This document shows positions 43,606 through 53,500 of a stretch of 58,379 nucleotides of DNA, piece after piece (the first letter of the stretch is position 1; each line of letters begins with the position of its first letter). The notes beneath the pieces were generated by a model that saw only the letters and a program-made list of their open reading frames with translations, was not told the origin of the DNA and did not search any database. Where the stretch lies: positions 1 through 58,379 of the forward strand of contig NZ_JABXKK010000030.1 of NCBI RefSeq assembly GCF_017115045.1, in the 5' to 3' direction. The stretch is from Nostoc sp. NMS8 (GTDB taxonomy: Bacteria; Cyanobacteriota; Cyanobacteriia; Cyanobacteriales; Nostocaceae). The position numbers and the translations under genes are program-made.

Positions 43606-45828
43606 ATGTACCAAGAAAATTTCTCTTCAGATGTCGAGAACAAGTCCCAATTAAGCCTTTCACAGCCTTCAAAAAAGAAAATCAAACCCCACCTGCCCGC
43701 AGAATCCGTTGGCAAACGCTACGTAGAGCGCTTTTGGCATCCATTTGGGGCGATAGTTGCCCCTTCTTTAGTAGAAGGTGTAAAACCAGCATGGCGCACT
43801 ATCGATTATTACCTCCAACCCTCCCAACTGTGGAACCTGCACCAAGACAAGTCGAAACTAGTAGGTCTGCGCTTTAACGACACAACTCGTTACGCCACAA
43901 TCGATTTAGACCTAGAAGGCGACTACCATAACATTGAATCCATAAATCGCATCAAAGCGGTGCTAGAGGACATCGGCATAGTCGATATCATCATCCTCCA
44001 GTCCAGCTTTAGTGGTGGCTATCACCTGCTCCTAACCTTTGCTTCCCCCCTGCCCACCTTTGCCCTAGCCTGTGCCCTAGAGATTACCTTGAGAAATGCA
44101 GGCTTTATCCTCCGCCAAGGACACCTAGAAATCTTCCCCAACACCAAACCATATAGTGCCAAACAAATAACCAACTACAAAGCCATCCGTTGCCCCATGC
44201 AACCGGGTAGCGGGTCATTTTTACTTGACGATGACCTACAACCAATTAGTGACTCAGTTTCTATCTTCCTGGATCATTGCGATCGCGCGGCAAGTCGGCA
44301 AGATTTAACCAAACTCAAACGGGTAGCGAACAAAGCCAAAAAACAAATTTCACAGGAGAGATATCGGAAGCAAGAGTCTACTGACGTTGCACAGTGGCGT
44401 ACCAACTGGGAAGAAATCATCACCACAGGCTGGACAGGAAAAGGACAAACAAACACCCTCCTACAAATATTTGTAGGCTACGGAATCGTCTTTTTAGACT
44501 TAGAGAGTGATAAATTAGTCGAATTTTGCCTTACTACCGCAATTAACGCCCCCGGCTACAGCCAATATTGCCGACACCAACACGAAATCGAAGCCAGGGT
44601 GAGGCATTGGGTAGAATCGACAAGTTGTAACAAATGGTATAGCCCTTACCAGAGTTATCCCGAAAGGTTGTTGGGTACATTCGCCAACACATTTGCAGAA
44701 GCCATAGCAGGCATTAGCAGCATTGATAAACCCAAAGACAATGTAATCCCATTTGACCGTCGTAAGCAACAGAACTGGGAACGCAGCCAACAAGCCCAAA
44801 AACGCATCCAGATAGTAGTAAGGGCAATAGAGTGGGATAGTGGGTTGCCAGTAGGGGCTACTGAACGGGGGAAAGTGATACGTGCTGAATACAAGCGCCG
44901 CTTTCACAAAACTATCTCACAAGAGACACTACAAAAGCACTTGCATTTGTGGCATCCCACACGCTACATCTTAGACCTGTGGGCAGAAAATAGCTCAAAG
45001 CCTTATCAATCAAGCAATGACGGGCAATTTAATAGTTTTGAAAACTCATTTGCCAAGCAGACTGCTCAAAATCCTTACGAAAAGGAAAATGACGGTCATT
45101 TTTACTATATGAAGGTTTTTTGTAAATGCTTATCTTCTGCTGCCGATGCCCCTACAGGGCAGTTGGCAGCAGCAATCTTTGAAGAAGTTGCTGAGTCTCA
45201 AGGAGAATTATTTGTACTACAGGTACAAGATGAATCTGAGAAAATTAAGAATTCCGAAGAATTGAATTTATTGCAACCAGAGGATCTGTCTTTAACTTCA
45301 GGTGTCAATAATTTTGATAATTCATTAGTTTCTTCAAATATTATAGAATTAGCTGAAAATCTTAATGAAAGTACTTCAGATAAGAATTTCAAATACCTTT
45401 CTAACCCCAGCGCGGCTGAAAATTACAATAACAAAAACTTATTAATCAATTCTGTTACTATTCCGCTTACTGCGCCTACACCTGCAATTGTGCCGCCTGA
45501 AACGTCACAAAAAGCCGAAGTTAGCGAACAAAGTACACCTTCAAGCGATTCAGCAGCAACTCTCGCTTTGTCAGAACTGAAGAATCTGACTAAGTTGCGA
45601 CTCCAAGCAGCATCTTACGCCAAACGTGTAGCTAGAGAGTACTGCCTGATTGCACGATGCTTAATTGGGGGCAAGGAACGGGAAAGACTGGAGCAGAGTG
45701 CCAAAATGCAATTTTATCTCGATTCAGGTAACAAAACTCTAATTGCAGAAGCCAATGAGTGGGCAGCTGCCAATCCTGGGTGTCTACCGTTTTCGTTGGA
45801 GTTGGCGTTTCAAGAAGGTGAGACGTGA
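43606..45828 (+). CDS. AEP (primase-polymerase)-like plasmid replication protein
   Basis: 740 residues. The N-terminal 230 residues look like an archaeo-eukaryotic primase fold: YATIDLDLEGDYHN (metal-binding DxD) near residue 98, SSFSGGYHLLLTF (the sGGxH motif) near 132, and FPNTKPYSAKQITNYKAIRCP after it, equivalent to the region that holds the third catalytic residue. The centre has helical segments with RKQQNWERSQQAQKRIQIVV, and the C-terminal third is low in complexity. Such proteins prime or initiate replication of plasmids. It follows the ParB-type gene on the same strand behind a repeat-bearing spacer. Likely the replication protein of the element; domain borders are approximate. Confidence 0.68.
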   Translation: MYQENFSSDVENKSQLSLSQPSKKKIKPHLPAESVGKRYVERFWHPFGAIVAPSLVEGVKPAWRTIDYYLQPSQLWNLHQDKSKLVGLRFNDTTRYATIDLDLEGDYHNIESINRIKAVLEDIGIVDIIILQSSFSGGYHLLLTFASPLPTFALACALEITLRNAGFILRQGHLEIFPNTKPYSAKQITNYKAIRCPMQPGSGSFLLDDDLQPISDSVSIFLDHCDRAASRQDLTKLKRVANKAKKQISQERYRKQESTDVAQWRTNWEEIITTGWTGKGQTNTLLQIFVGYGIVFLDLESDKLVEFCLTTAINAPGYSQYCRHQHEIEARVRHWVESTSCNKWYSPYQSYPERLLGTFANTFAEAIAGISSIDKPKDNVIPFDRRKQQNWERSQQAQKRIQIVVRAIEWDSGLPVGATERGKVIRAEYKRRFHKTISQETLQKHLHLWHPTRYILDLWAENSSKPYQSSNDGQFNSFENSFAKQTAQNPYEKENDGHFYYMKVFCKCLSSAADAPTGQLAAAIFEEVAESQGELFVLQVQDESEKIKNSEELNLLQPEDLSLTSGVNNFDNSLVSSNIIELAENLNESTSDKNFKYLSNPSAAENYNNKNLLINSVTIPLTAPTPAIVPPETSQKAEVSEQSTPSSDSAATLALSELKNLTKLRLQAASYAKRVAREYCLIARCLIGGKERERLEQSAKMQFYLDSGNKTLIAEANEWAAANPGCLPFSLELAFQEGET

Positions 45829-45838
45829 TGGCTGAATT

Positions 45839-46423
45839 TCACAGGTGAGAGTGATTTGGATGCCTATACGGTGGCAAACTTCTATTGAACGTACCAACCG
45901 CAACTGCACACAGGGTTGCACCAATCCCAAAAGCTGCCATCACCCAGCCGTACTGCACTTCTCCCAATTTGAGTGTACCTTGAACATAGCCAACAGTATT
46001 TACTAATATCTGCGCTCCGGCAATTGATGCGACTAACTGCATCAATTGCGCGTAACGAATAGGTGCATCTGTAAGCAGGCGAGTTGTACCGTCTTTAATG
46101 TCTCCCCATGTTCGGCGTGTTGTCCTGGAAGGCTGTTGATTTTGTGCAACGACGAGCTGACCTGGTAGGGTGAAGATTAAGACTGCCGCGATAGCTACGC
46201 TCGCCGCAGGTATCGCAAAGCTGAGAGCATCCAAAAAGAAAACTTGTCTCGCACCAATGAAGGCGGCGACACTTCCAGCGATACCAGGGCCAAGTACACC
46301 AAGTAATTGATAAGTAGCAGCCGAAAGAGCGATCGCACCTGCAAGGGTAGACAGCAATACAAAAGCAGTGACACGCAGAGTCAAAGCTACTGAAAGCACA
46401 ACCGCAGCATTTTTCCAGCTAAC
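45839..46423 (-). pseudogene. MFS transporter (EntS-like) remnant with internal deletion
   Basis: The frame begins without a start as VSWKNAAVVLSVALTLRVTA, FVLLSTLAG, then continues at AIALSAATYQLLGVLGPGIA, with GARQVFFLDALSF, typical of the enterobactin-exporter-like MFS family. In intact homologues roughly 100 residues separate the STLAG-type segment from the IALSxATYQLL segment, so an internal deletion is inferred. The 3' end stops at RHPNHSHL, well short of the usual 12 helices. It is dead DNA between the replication gene and the large unknown gene. Confidence 0.8.
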
Positions 46424-46735
46424 TCAAAGGACAGAAGCTCAAAAACTGCTTTTGGTACCGTCGCTGCGCGGATTCTTGTCGGCAAATGGCAATGGCAACT
46501 GCATAAGTCATTGCAGGATCTGGCTGCCGTGTAGATATTATTGTCACAAAGTGGCTTGAAAATGCCGCAGTCAGCTGGTTCCATGCAATGGCTATATACT
46601 TTCCCTGAAAAGGGTCTATTTTTGTGAATATAAAATGATTTTTTCGGAACATTAGTTGTATTATATTGAGCCAATCATCGGAAGGTAAGCAATACATAAG
46701 CCGGTTTCACTTAACTAAGAAAGGGGCAACACAGA

Positions 46736-49700
46736 GTGGAAAATCAGAATCAGTTAAGAGAAGAAAGAAATCAACTACCGCGACCAGATTATAGAGATTT
46801 GCTTTCAAAAATAGATGAGGAATTGAATGGAGAGTCAGGAGGAAAAATATTTTCTTTGAAAAAAGACTCTAATAACGGGAGATTAAGGTTAATCATTGAT
46901 ATTCATGCCTTTGCTTACCAGATAGCTAAAGCTAAAGATATAAGATTACCGTTGTCAAAAGACGAAAAAACATATCGAGCGTCAATAAATATGATCGATG
47001 CTTGTCGTGAAGTATTTAAAGATAAAACTAAAGAAATAAAAGCGACTTTATCCAAACTTTTAATAGATGAAATTAGGAATAGCACAGGTTTAAATTCCAA
47101 TGCACAAATCGCAGACAATATCATTGAGGAATTAATTGATTCAATGCTTACGCCCTTGGCAAAAAAAGCTAAAGACTCTTCCTTATTTACCTGGGATTTC
47201 CCTCAATCGCCTGGATTAAGTAGCCAAGAACTAGCCTTGGAGTCTGAGTTTGATAATCCTGCGATTATAAACCACAAAGTCACCATAGAAATAAATAGTG
47301 CAACTAGATTCCGCGAACTTGTATTAACGGCACTAGAAAACTATGTTCGTCTGAAGATGAATGATGAGTCAGATATATCTGATTATGTAATTGGCAATGT
47401 AAGAACTAATCTGGAGTCTATCAAGATTCATGGCTCTCAGGAATTATCATTACTTGAAAAATTAATTAATCAAGAAACAATCGGAAGATTAAAAAGAGAA
47501 GCGGAGATAAATTTTTTAGAATTTTGGGCAAAAGTTATTAGTGAAGAATGTAACGATTTAAGTAAAAACAGAGAAGTCATATATGAGGATGGTACAGGAG
47601 AAAATTCACGTAAAATATCATCCCATGAGGCATCATTTTATTTGAGAGACTACAGTAGACGCATTAGATTATTAGAAAAATTCATCAATGACCCGAATAA
47701 AGCTGATAGTTATTACGATGTAGTATATCAGGGTGTGACTGTAAATATTAAAGAATTATTTTCTCGTAGGGATGCTTTTTCGGAATTGCCTATCATTGGG
47801 CAAATTAATGGTTGTATTGGGCAGACAGATGACCCACGTTTAGGTATAACGTCAATAACTTTTGGATTAAAATTTAAATTCAATGGGCGCGTCAATAATC
47901 CAGTTAAATACGGTACTTCATTCGCTTACGGACTTGACATAATTAACCCAAATTCAAAATTAAATAATCAACAAATTGATGATAACCCCCCGCAAAAAAC
48001 AGATTGGCAGGTTGAAAAAATAATTAAATATTTTATTCTTTATTATTTTGCATTTGCGTGTCCTAATCCCTCGGAAGTAAATTCTTGTTATCAAGATGTT
48101 CTCCAATTTGATGTAGTTAAAGATTTCACAGACAAAGTATTGCCTATTTTCAGTAACCCAGATAATCAGAGTGATGCAAATAAGCAAAACTTGTTAGTGC
48201 AGTTTGTTAGTGATATTAATCAATATTTAGTTTCACACAACCTAAAAGCAATAGTAAAAATTATCCAAAAATATTTAAAATATCCAAAATTTTTATTATC
48301 AGATGAGAAACAAATAAGTATTGGGATATCAAAGAAATTACTGGTTTCTGAACTGACAGAAATAAGTAGTACAGATAGATTTTTTGCAGAAGAACTTTCT
48401 TCAGGTAATTTGAAACAATGTCTCAAGCATATCTTTATTTCCCTACAGGGGGTAACAAAAGAAGCAATTATCCAGCTACCCGTAAAGCTGAAATTTGAGA
48501 CAGATAATTTCTATCGAGCAGCAAAAAAATGTGAGTTTGATATGGCTTATCAAACTGACGATATACAAATGCTCACTGTCTTCCATAAGTTTATACAATC
48601 TAATAATGCACAACAATTTGAACGCGATAAGAAAAATATAAAACAGCTAGCACAATTATTAGGTAAAAAACCTGACTTTCTGAAGAAAGTTAATACACTT
48701 AACAATGCTGACGAAGCTAGTGATTTACTCAGCAGTGTTGTATTTGATGGCTCAATTATAGAGTTTCAAATAGGGGAAGTTCCTTTAGAAAAAGCTACGG
48801 TTGAAGGGCGTTTCAAATACGAGCTTACATTAAAGACCCTTGGATTTATAATCCTAGAACTTCTCACTAGTAGGGTGAAAAAAAACAAAAATTTATTTGT
48901 AGGGCAGTGGATACTGCATGAAACACCGGAAGAAGAAACAACACAACAGGAAGCACTAATTCATCAAACGGTTGAAGAATGGAATCACTTATTAACTGAC
49001 TTTATGTTCATCAGTTCTCAAGGGATAGTGTTACCGAAAATCGACCGTTTTAGAATTGCTAATGCCAAGAAATCACTGTACTCTGTATTACCTCAAAAAT
49101 ACCATAGCAAAAATAACGATAAACGGATACTAAAAAAATTATTAATAGTAATGGTGTCTAGTAACAAGTGTGATGCTCGTTCGTCACGTTTGGAAGATAA
49201 TTATATTGCGAATTTGACAGGTGAAATAGTAGCGGTGGAGGACACCGAAACTGGTATAAAGATAAATCGAGTTAAAACTTTAGCAGGCAATTACTGGTTA
49301 GATGAATTGCATCGCACTCCGTGGGCGCTTCGAGATGTAATTAATGAGATGTACGATAAGGGTTTTAAGGATGTTTTATACATCGCTAAAACTCCCTTTT
49401 CTGAACAATTGCGGGTGACAGACCAACAAAATGAATTATTTTTTATGTCACCGGATATAATAAAGTTCCTCAAAGATATTGCAGATGATATAATCATATA
49501 TCCTGCTTTATATGACAGTTACAGTGCCTTGTGCATCGACGATCAAACTCAAGAAGAAACCTTATATATTCAGGATGTACGACAACTAAGTAACTTATTT
49601 AATGACCCCAATCGCTCCCAGGTAATATTTTTTAATTTGCTTACAGTAAAGACCATAGAGAAAGATAGGACTTTTTATAACACTGCAACGACTTATTCAA

Positions 49701-50245
49701 CACTTTTGAATGCTCATCCAGGTGATGCACTCGACATGACGAAGGTTATGAATGGTCTAATTAAGGAAGGTCAATTAAAAAATGATATTACGTTTTATTT
49801 GACACTATTGCATTATTCAAGATATGAAAAGAAACAAGGCAAGTCGGAGAAATTGTTACCTAAGCTTGACCCGCTTAATGATATTATCGGCGATAATGCA
49901 ATCGGCAGATCATCGGCAAGAGGTAAGCATTGCATTCCTGGGGTGCAAATGAATTATCTCGCGTGGTTGACAGAAGTTAACAATGCCTTAAGTGACTCAA
50001 GAGATGTAAAAGATGTGATTAATGATTCTGCCAATTCATCTCAAATTCTACTTGCCTTCCTTGAAGAGATTGAAGATTTTTTGGATAAATACCAAATAAA
50101 AGACCCATCGATAGAACTCCCTAGAGATTATAATAACTTCTTAGTGAGGCACTATAACCACCCAATTTTACGAGAACGAATTTACTTGATACTAGAAAAT
50201 AAGCGTTGGGAGATTGAAAACGGTAATGTTCAAGTTCAATTTTAA
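46736..50245 (+). CDS. Large unrecognised protein, first gene of the candidate two-gene module
   Basis: 1169 residues from a GTG start with AGGGG about 11 bases upstream. I recognise no domain. The protein is soluble and charged, with no clear P-loop or membrane segment. Residues about 75-480 are helical. A segment near 800-920 alternates strand and helix: KLLIVMVSSNKCDARSSRLE, then NYWLDELHRTPWALRDVINE, FKDVLYIAKTPFSEQLRV and IIIYPALYDSYSALCID. This could be an RNase H/PIWI-type or other alpha/beta fold, which is speculation. The next gene on the same strand encodes a large helicase with a possible nuclease domain. DNA here is visibly more AT-rich than in the neighbouring modules, which suggests separate acquisition. 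Confidence 0.7.
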   Translation: MENQNQLREERNQLPRPDYRDLLSKIDEELNGESGGKIFSLKKDSNNGRLRLIIDIHAFAYQIAKAKDIRLPLSKDEKTYRASINMIDACREVFKDKTKEIKATLSKLLIDEIRNSTGLNSNAQIADNIIEELIDSMLTPLAKKAKDSSLFTWDFPQSPGLSSQELALESEFDNPAIINHKVTIEINSATRFRELVLTALENYVRLKMNDESDISDYVIGNVRTNLESIKIHGSQELSLLEKLINQETIGRLKREAEINFLEFWAKVISEECNDLSKNREVIYEDGTGENSRKISSHEASFYLRDYSRRIRLLEKFINDPNKADSYYDVVYQGVTVNIKELFSRRDAFSELPIIGQINGCIGQTDDPRLGITSITFGLKFKFNGRVNNPVKYGTSFAYGLDIINPNSKLNNQQIDDNPPQKTDWQVEKIIKYFILYYFAFACPNPSEVNSCYQDVLQFDVVKDFTDKVLPIFSNPDNQSDANKQNLLVQFVSDINQYLVSHNLKAIVKIIQKYLKYPKFLLSDEKQISIGISKKLLVSELTEISSTDRFFAEELSSGNLKQCLKHIFISLQGVTKEAIIQLPVKLKFETDNFYRAAKKCEFDMAYQTDDIQMLTVFHKFIQSNNAQQFERDKKNIKQLAQLLGKKPDFLKKVNTLNNADEASDLLSSVVFDGSIIEFQIGEVPLEKATVEGRFKYELTLKTLGFIILELLTSRVKKNKNLFVGQWILHETPEEETTQQEALIHQTVEEWNHLLTDFMFISSQGIVLPKIDRFRIANAKKSLYSVLPQKYHSKNNDKRILKKLLIVMVSSNKCDARSSRLEDNYIANLTGEIVAVEDTETGIKINRVKTLAGNYWLDELHRTPWALRDVINEMYDKGFKDVLYIAKTPFSEQLRVTDQQNELFFMSPDIIKFLKDIADDIIIYPALYDSYSALCIDDQTQEETLYIQDVRQLSNLFNDPNRSQVIFFNLLTVKTIEKDRTFYNTATTYSTLLNAHPGDALDMTKVMNGLIKEGQLKNDITFYLTLLHYSRYEKKQGKSEKLLPKLDPLNDIIGDNAIGRSSARGKHCIPGVQMNYLAWLTEVNNALSDSRDVKDVINDSANSSQILLAFLEEIEDFLDKYQIKDPSIELPRDYNNFLVRHYNHPILRERIYLILENKRWEIENGNVQVQF

Positions 50246-50265
50246 TTGAATTATAAGACATTTTA

Positions 50266-50449
50266 GGCTCTTCAGTACTTAGTATGCTAAATTAATCTGC
50301 TAAAAAACTAAAACCATTGCTGCACAACAAAAGCAGGCATTATTTTTAACATTTTAGGCTATTCTTGGGACTTAAGCGTTCTAAACTTGATTTTAAAGTC
50401 TAGTTTTGATGTTTAACTAATAATTTGGCATAACAGGTACTGAAGAACC
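50266..50449. mobile_element. MITE-like element, family B, with ISL3-like ends and 8-bp target duplication
   Basis: 184 bp with 29-bp imperfect terminal inverted repeats: GGCTCTTCAGTAC at the left end and GTACTGAAGAACC at the right, pairing continuing inward to TAATTT with about five mismatches in 29. ACATTTTA flanks both ends (50258-50265 and 50450-50457). Ends starting GG(C/T)TCTT and 8-bp duplications are typical of the ISL3 family. No coding capacity. It fills most of the gap between the two large genes. Confidence 0.82.
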
Positions 50450-50540
50450 ACATTTTATTTTTATTTATATCAATTACACCTTGATGAACTCAGCAAATTA
50501 TTGTTGAAAAGCTGAATAGAATTCTTATAATAAATTAAAA

Positions 50541-53500
50541 ATGAAAATAAGAGAAGCTCAGGGACATCTTTTCGAGTTAGCATTCAACGCAGGAATATTG
50601 ACAGCCATTCATCAATCAGGGATGAAATATGCCCACATGGATTTATTCATTGATGACCTGAAACGTATCAATCATCGAGGAGTAGTCAATAAACTTGTTG
50701 AGATGAAACTGTTAGAAGGATTTATTGATGCGGAGAGTCAAAGAATATGGGCAGCATGGGGTAAATTTTTACTTTTACGAGGTCATCTCGGTGGTTTAGG
50801 TTTATGGAAGGAATTGATGGACTCTTTGGAGTTTTCGTCCGCTTCTAATAGAAACTGGGAACTACTGTATATGCAATGCTGCCTCTCAGATGAAGCCAGT
50901 ATGAGAACGCTAGAAAAACATCAACATGACCGATACTCTCAGATTCTTTCGCAGTTTGATATTACCGCAGATAAGGTTACACCTTATATAAATAAGTATG
51001 CCGACACAGGAGAATTTTTAAAAGCGGATACATTGATGCTGATGTCGAAAGACGGAGAAAAAAACAAGGAATATTACATTATTTGTGTTGATTTGTCCGC
51101 CTTTACTGTGGAGAATAATCAGGATAATGAATTGAATTATCAGAAAGATAATGATGAGTCAAGACATGAACAAGAACAGTTTGAGTTGTGGAATTTATCA
51201 AGCGCTTCGTCTATTCTTGGATATTTAAAAGCAGAACTGCGTTATTTAATGTCCAAAAGTGTTTATCATCAATTAAAAATTGACACCCAAAAAGGGACTA
51301 ATCAGCAATTAATAGGGCAATATATTCAGGATTATCTTACAGCTTTTTCTTATTACGACAAAGATTTTGTTAAGTTGGTACAGGCAGCATCATACTCAGC
51401 AAGTTTCGTCAAATTTCTTGATTCAGAAAATAGAATACCCAAGGATGCGACCGTACAAGTGACAACGATAGGTTACACTACACGAGGAATTAGCACCTTA
51501 AATGTTAGCCGGGAGGACTTTCACATTCTTGACCTTTGCGCCGAGGCATATAAATCGATGAAGGGACGGCAAAAGTCGGATAGAGAAAATTCCATCAATA
51601 CTTATGAAAATGCGCTGTTTAAGATGCTTAATTTAATTAAAAAAAATGCTGTATATTGTCTTTCACGTTCGCTTGAACAAGTAGGAATTTCGGTAAAAGA
51701 AGAATTAATAGAAAAATCTCAGCCAGATAAACTTTCTCATGAACAAAAAGTCCACAAATTTGTGGACTCATTATGTGATACTAATGTTACAGAAGATAAA
51801 ACTGTGTGTTTCAGTGAAACACTTACAAATTTTAATAATCCCTCAGATTTTTTAGATACTTCAATCAGTGAAAAATACCATCTAACTGAGCAAATTTCTT
51901 TAATAAATGCCCATGCAAAAATAATTCAGGAACATCTGTTAGGTAATTATCGTAATCTATTTCTAACCGGGAATCCGGGTATTGGTAAAACAACAGCGGT
52001 GGTGAATTTTATCCGCGATCATGCTGACGAGGGTTTCCTGTTTTTCTACATTAGTCCGCGTCTCTCTGTAAACGAAGACACGATTAATAAATTTATAGAT
52101 ACAAAAACAGGTAATTTGTTTGCTGATGACCTGTATTGTATTTCCACGAGTCACGCTCTGATTGCTACCAATAATAACCAGCCTACAGTGAGATATTATT
52201 CTAATGGCAATAACCAAACTTTTGAAAGCTTAGGGGTAACTTTTCATGGTGCAGAATATGATAAAAAACGGAATACCAACCGAAAGAATTTAATAAATCG
52301 TCAGTCCCGCTCTTCACTCGGCTACAACAACAAATCCGGAACCGGAGTTATTAGAAGTTTATGTGACGCAGGTCATATTCTCATCAAACAGCAAAAAAAT
52401 AAAATTGTCATTACCTGCTCAACTCAATCCCTCCGCAAATTGAATAGTGGAGGTGACTCATTAGATAATTTCGAGAGACTATTTCGTTCAGTTACAAATA
52501 ATGGTGATGTAATTCCGGAGTTAATGAGTGAATTATCTTCACGCCTGAAGCATATCATTGTCATGATTGACGAAGTAACAGGTGACAATGCTGGAGTTGA
52601 GTGGTTTCACTCTATGAAGAAATGGTTAGGAAAAAAACTTGAGTTATTTGACCCTTCATACGGTTTCAATACAAAGTTGATTATTGCCGATGCTTCTCTT
52701 ACAGGTCTTGATGTTGTTAAACCACATCTCGGTACAAAGGAAGCGGAACCAGATAAAATCTATTGTTCTTTTGTTGATAAAAAGCAAGAACCATTAGAAG
52801 TTAGTTATCTGTCTTTTGGCGGTTATTCTGCACCGCCAGGCAATGTTGATTCTGCTGTTATTAATGTTAACTCATATCCAGCTAAACAAATTGAACTAAC
52901 TTACCAAGTGTTTTTTGAAGTGAACAAAATCAACGATGATGGTTCCATTAAATTTACACCTGGTCAATCAGCACGAGATGAGTCTTTAATAAACGAAATA
53001 ATCCACTATGTTAATCACCCAGAATTAGGACAATTAATTGTTTATATCCAGGATAAACAACGTCTAAGACAATTAATTTCCCTAGTCAAAAAGAGACTTT
53101 TTGGCTTCGATAAAAATGAGATTTATCTAGAGATACATTCCCAAGTAGCTGATCTGGAAATGCTGCTCAAACGCAAGAATAAGGTACGGGTAGTGTTTAT
53201 GACATCATCTGCGGCTCGCGGTATTTCTTTTCCCCTTGCTAAACACATAATTGTTGAACTACCAAGATTTCAGATAGAAAATAACCTGATGGAGATAATT
53301 CAGGTAATTTATCGAGGTAGAGGTGAGTTTGGTGAGGGACAAAATAATGACCGCGCTCATAAGAAAATAACAGTTTACATTATTGAAAAAGTTTTTACAA
53401 ATGCACCTAATAATCAACAAAGTAAAAGTACCCGCGCCGCGAATTTAATAGGTTCTCTACTCGTCTTACGGGCGGCGATAATGACGCGAATTTTGGGTGC

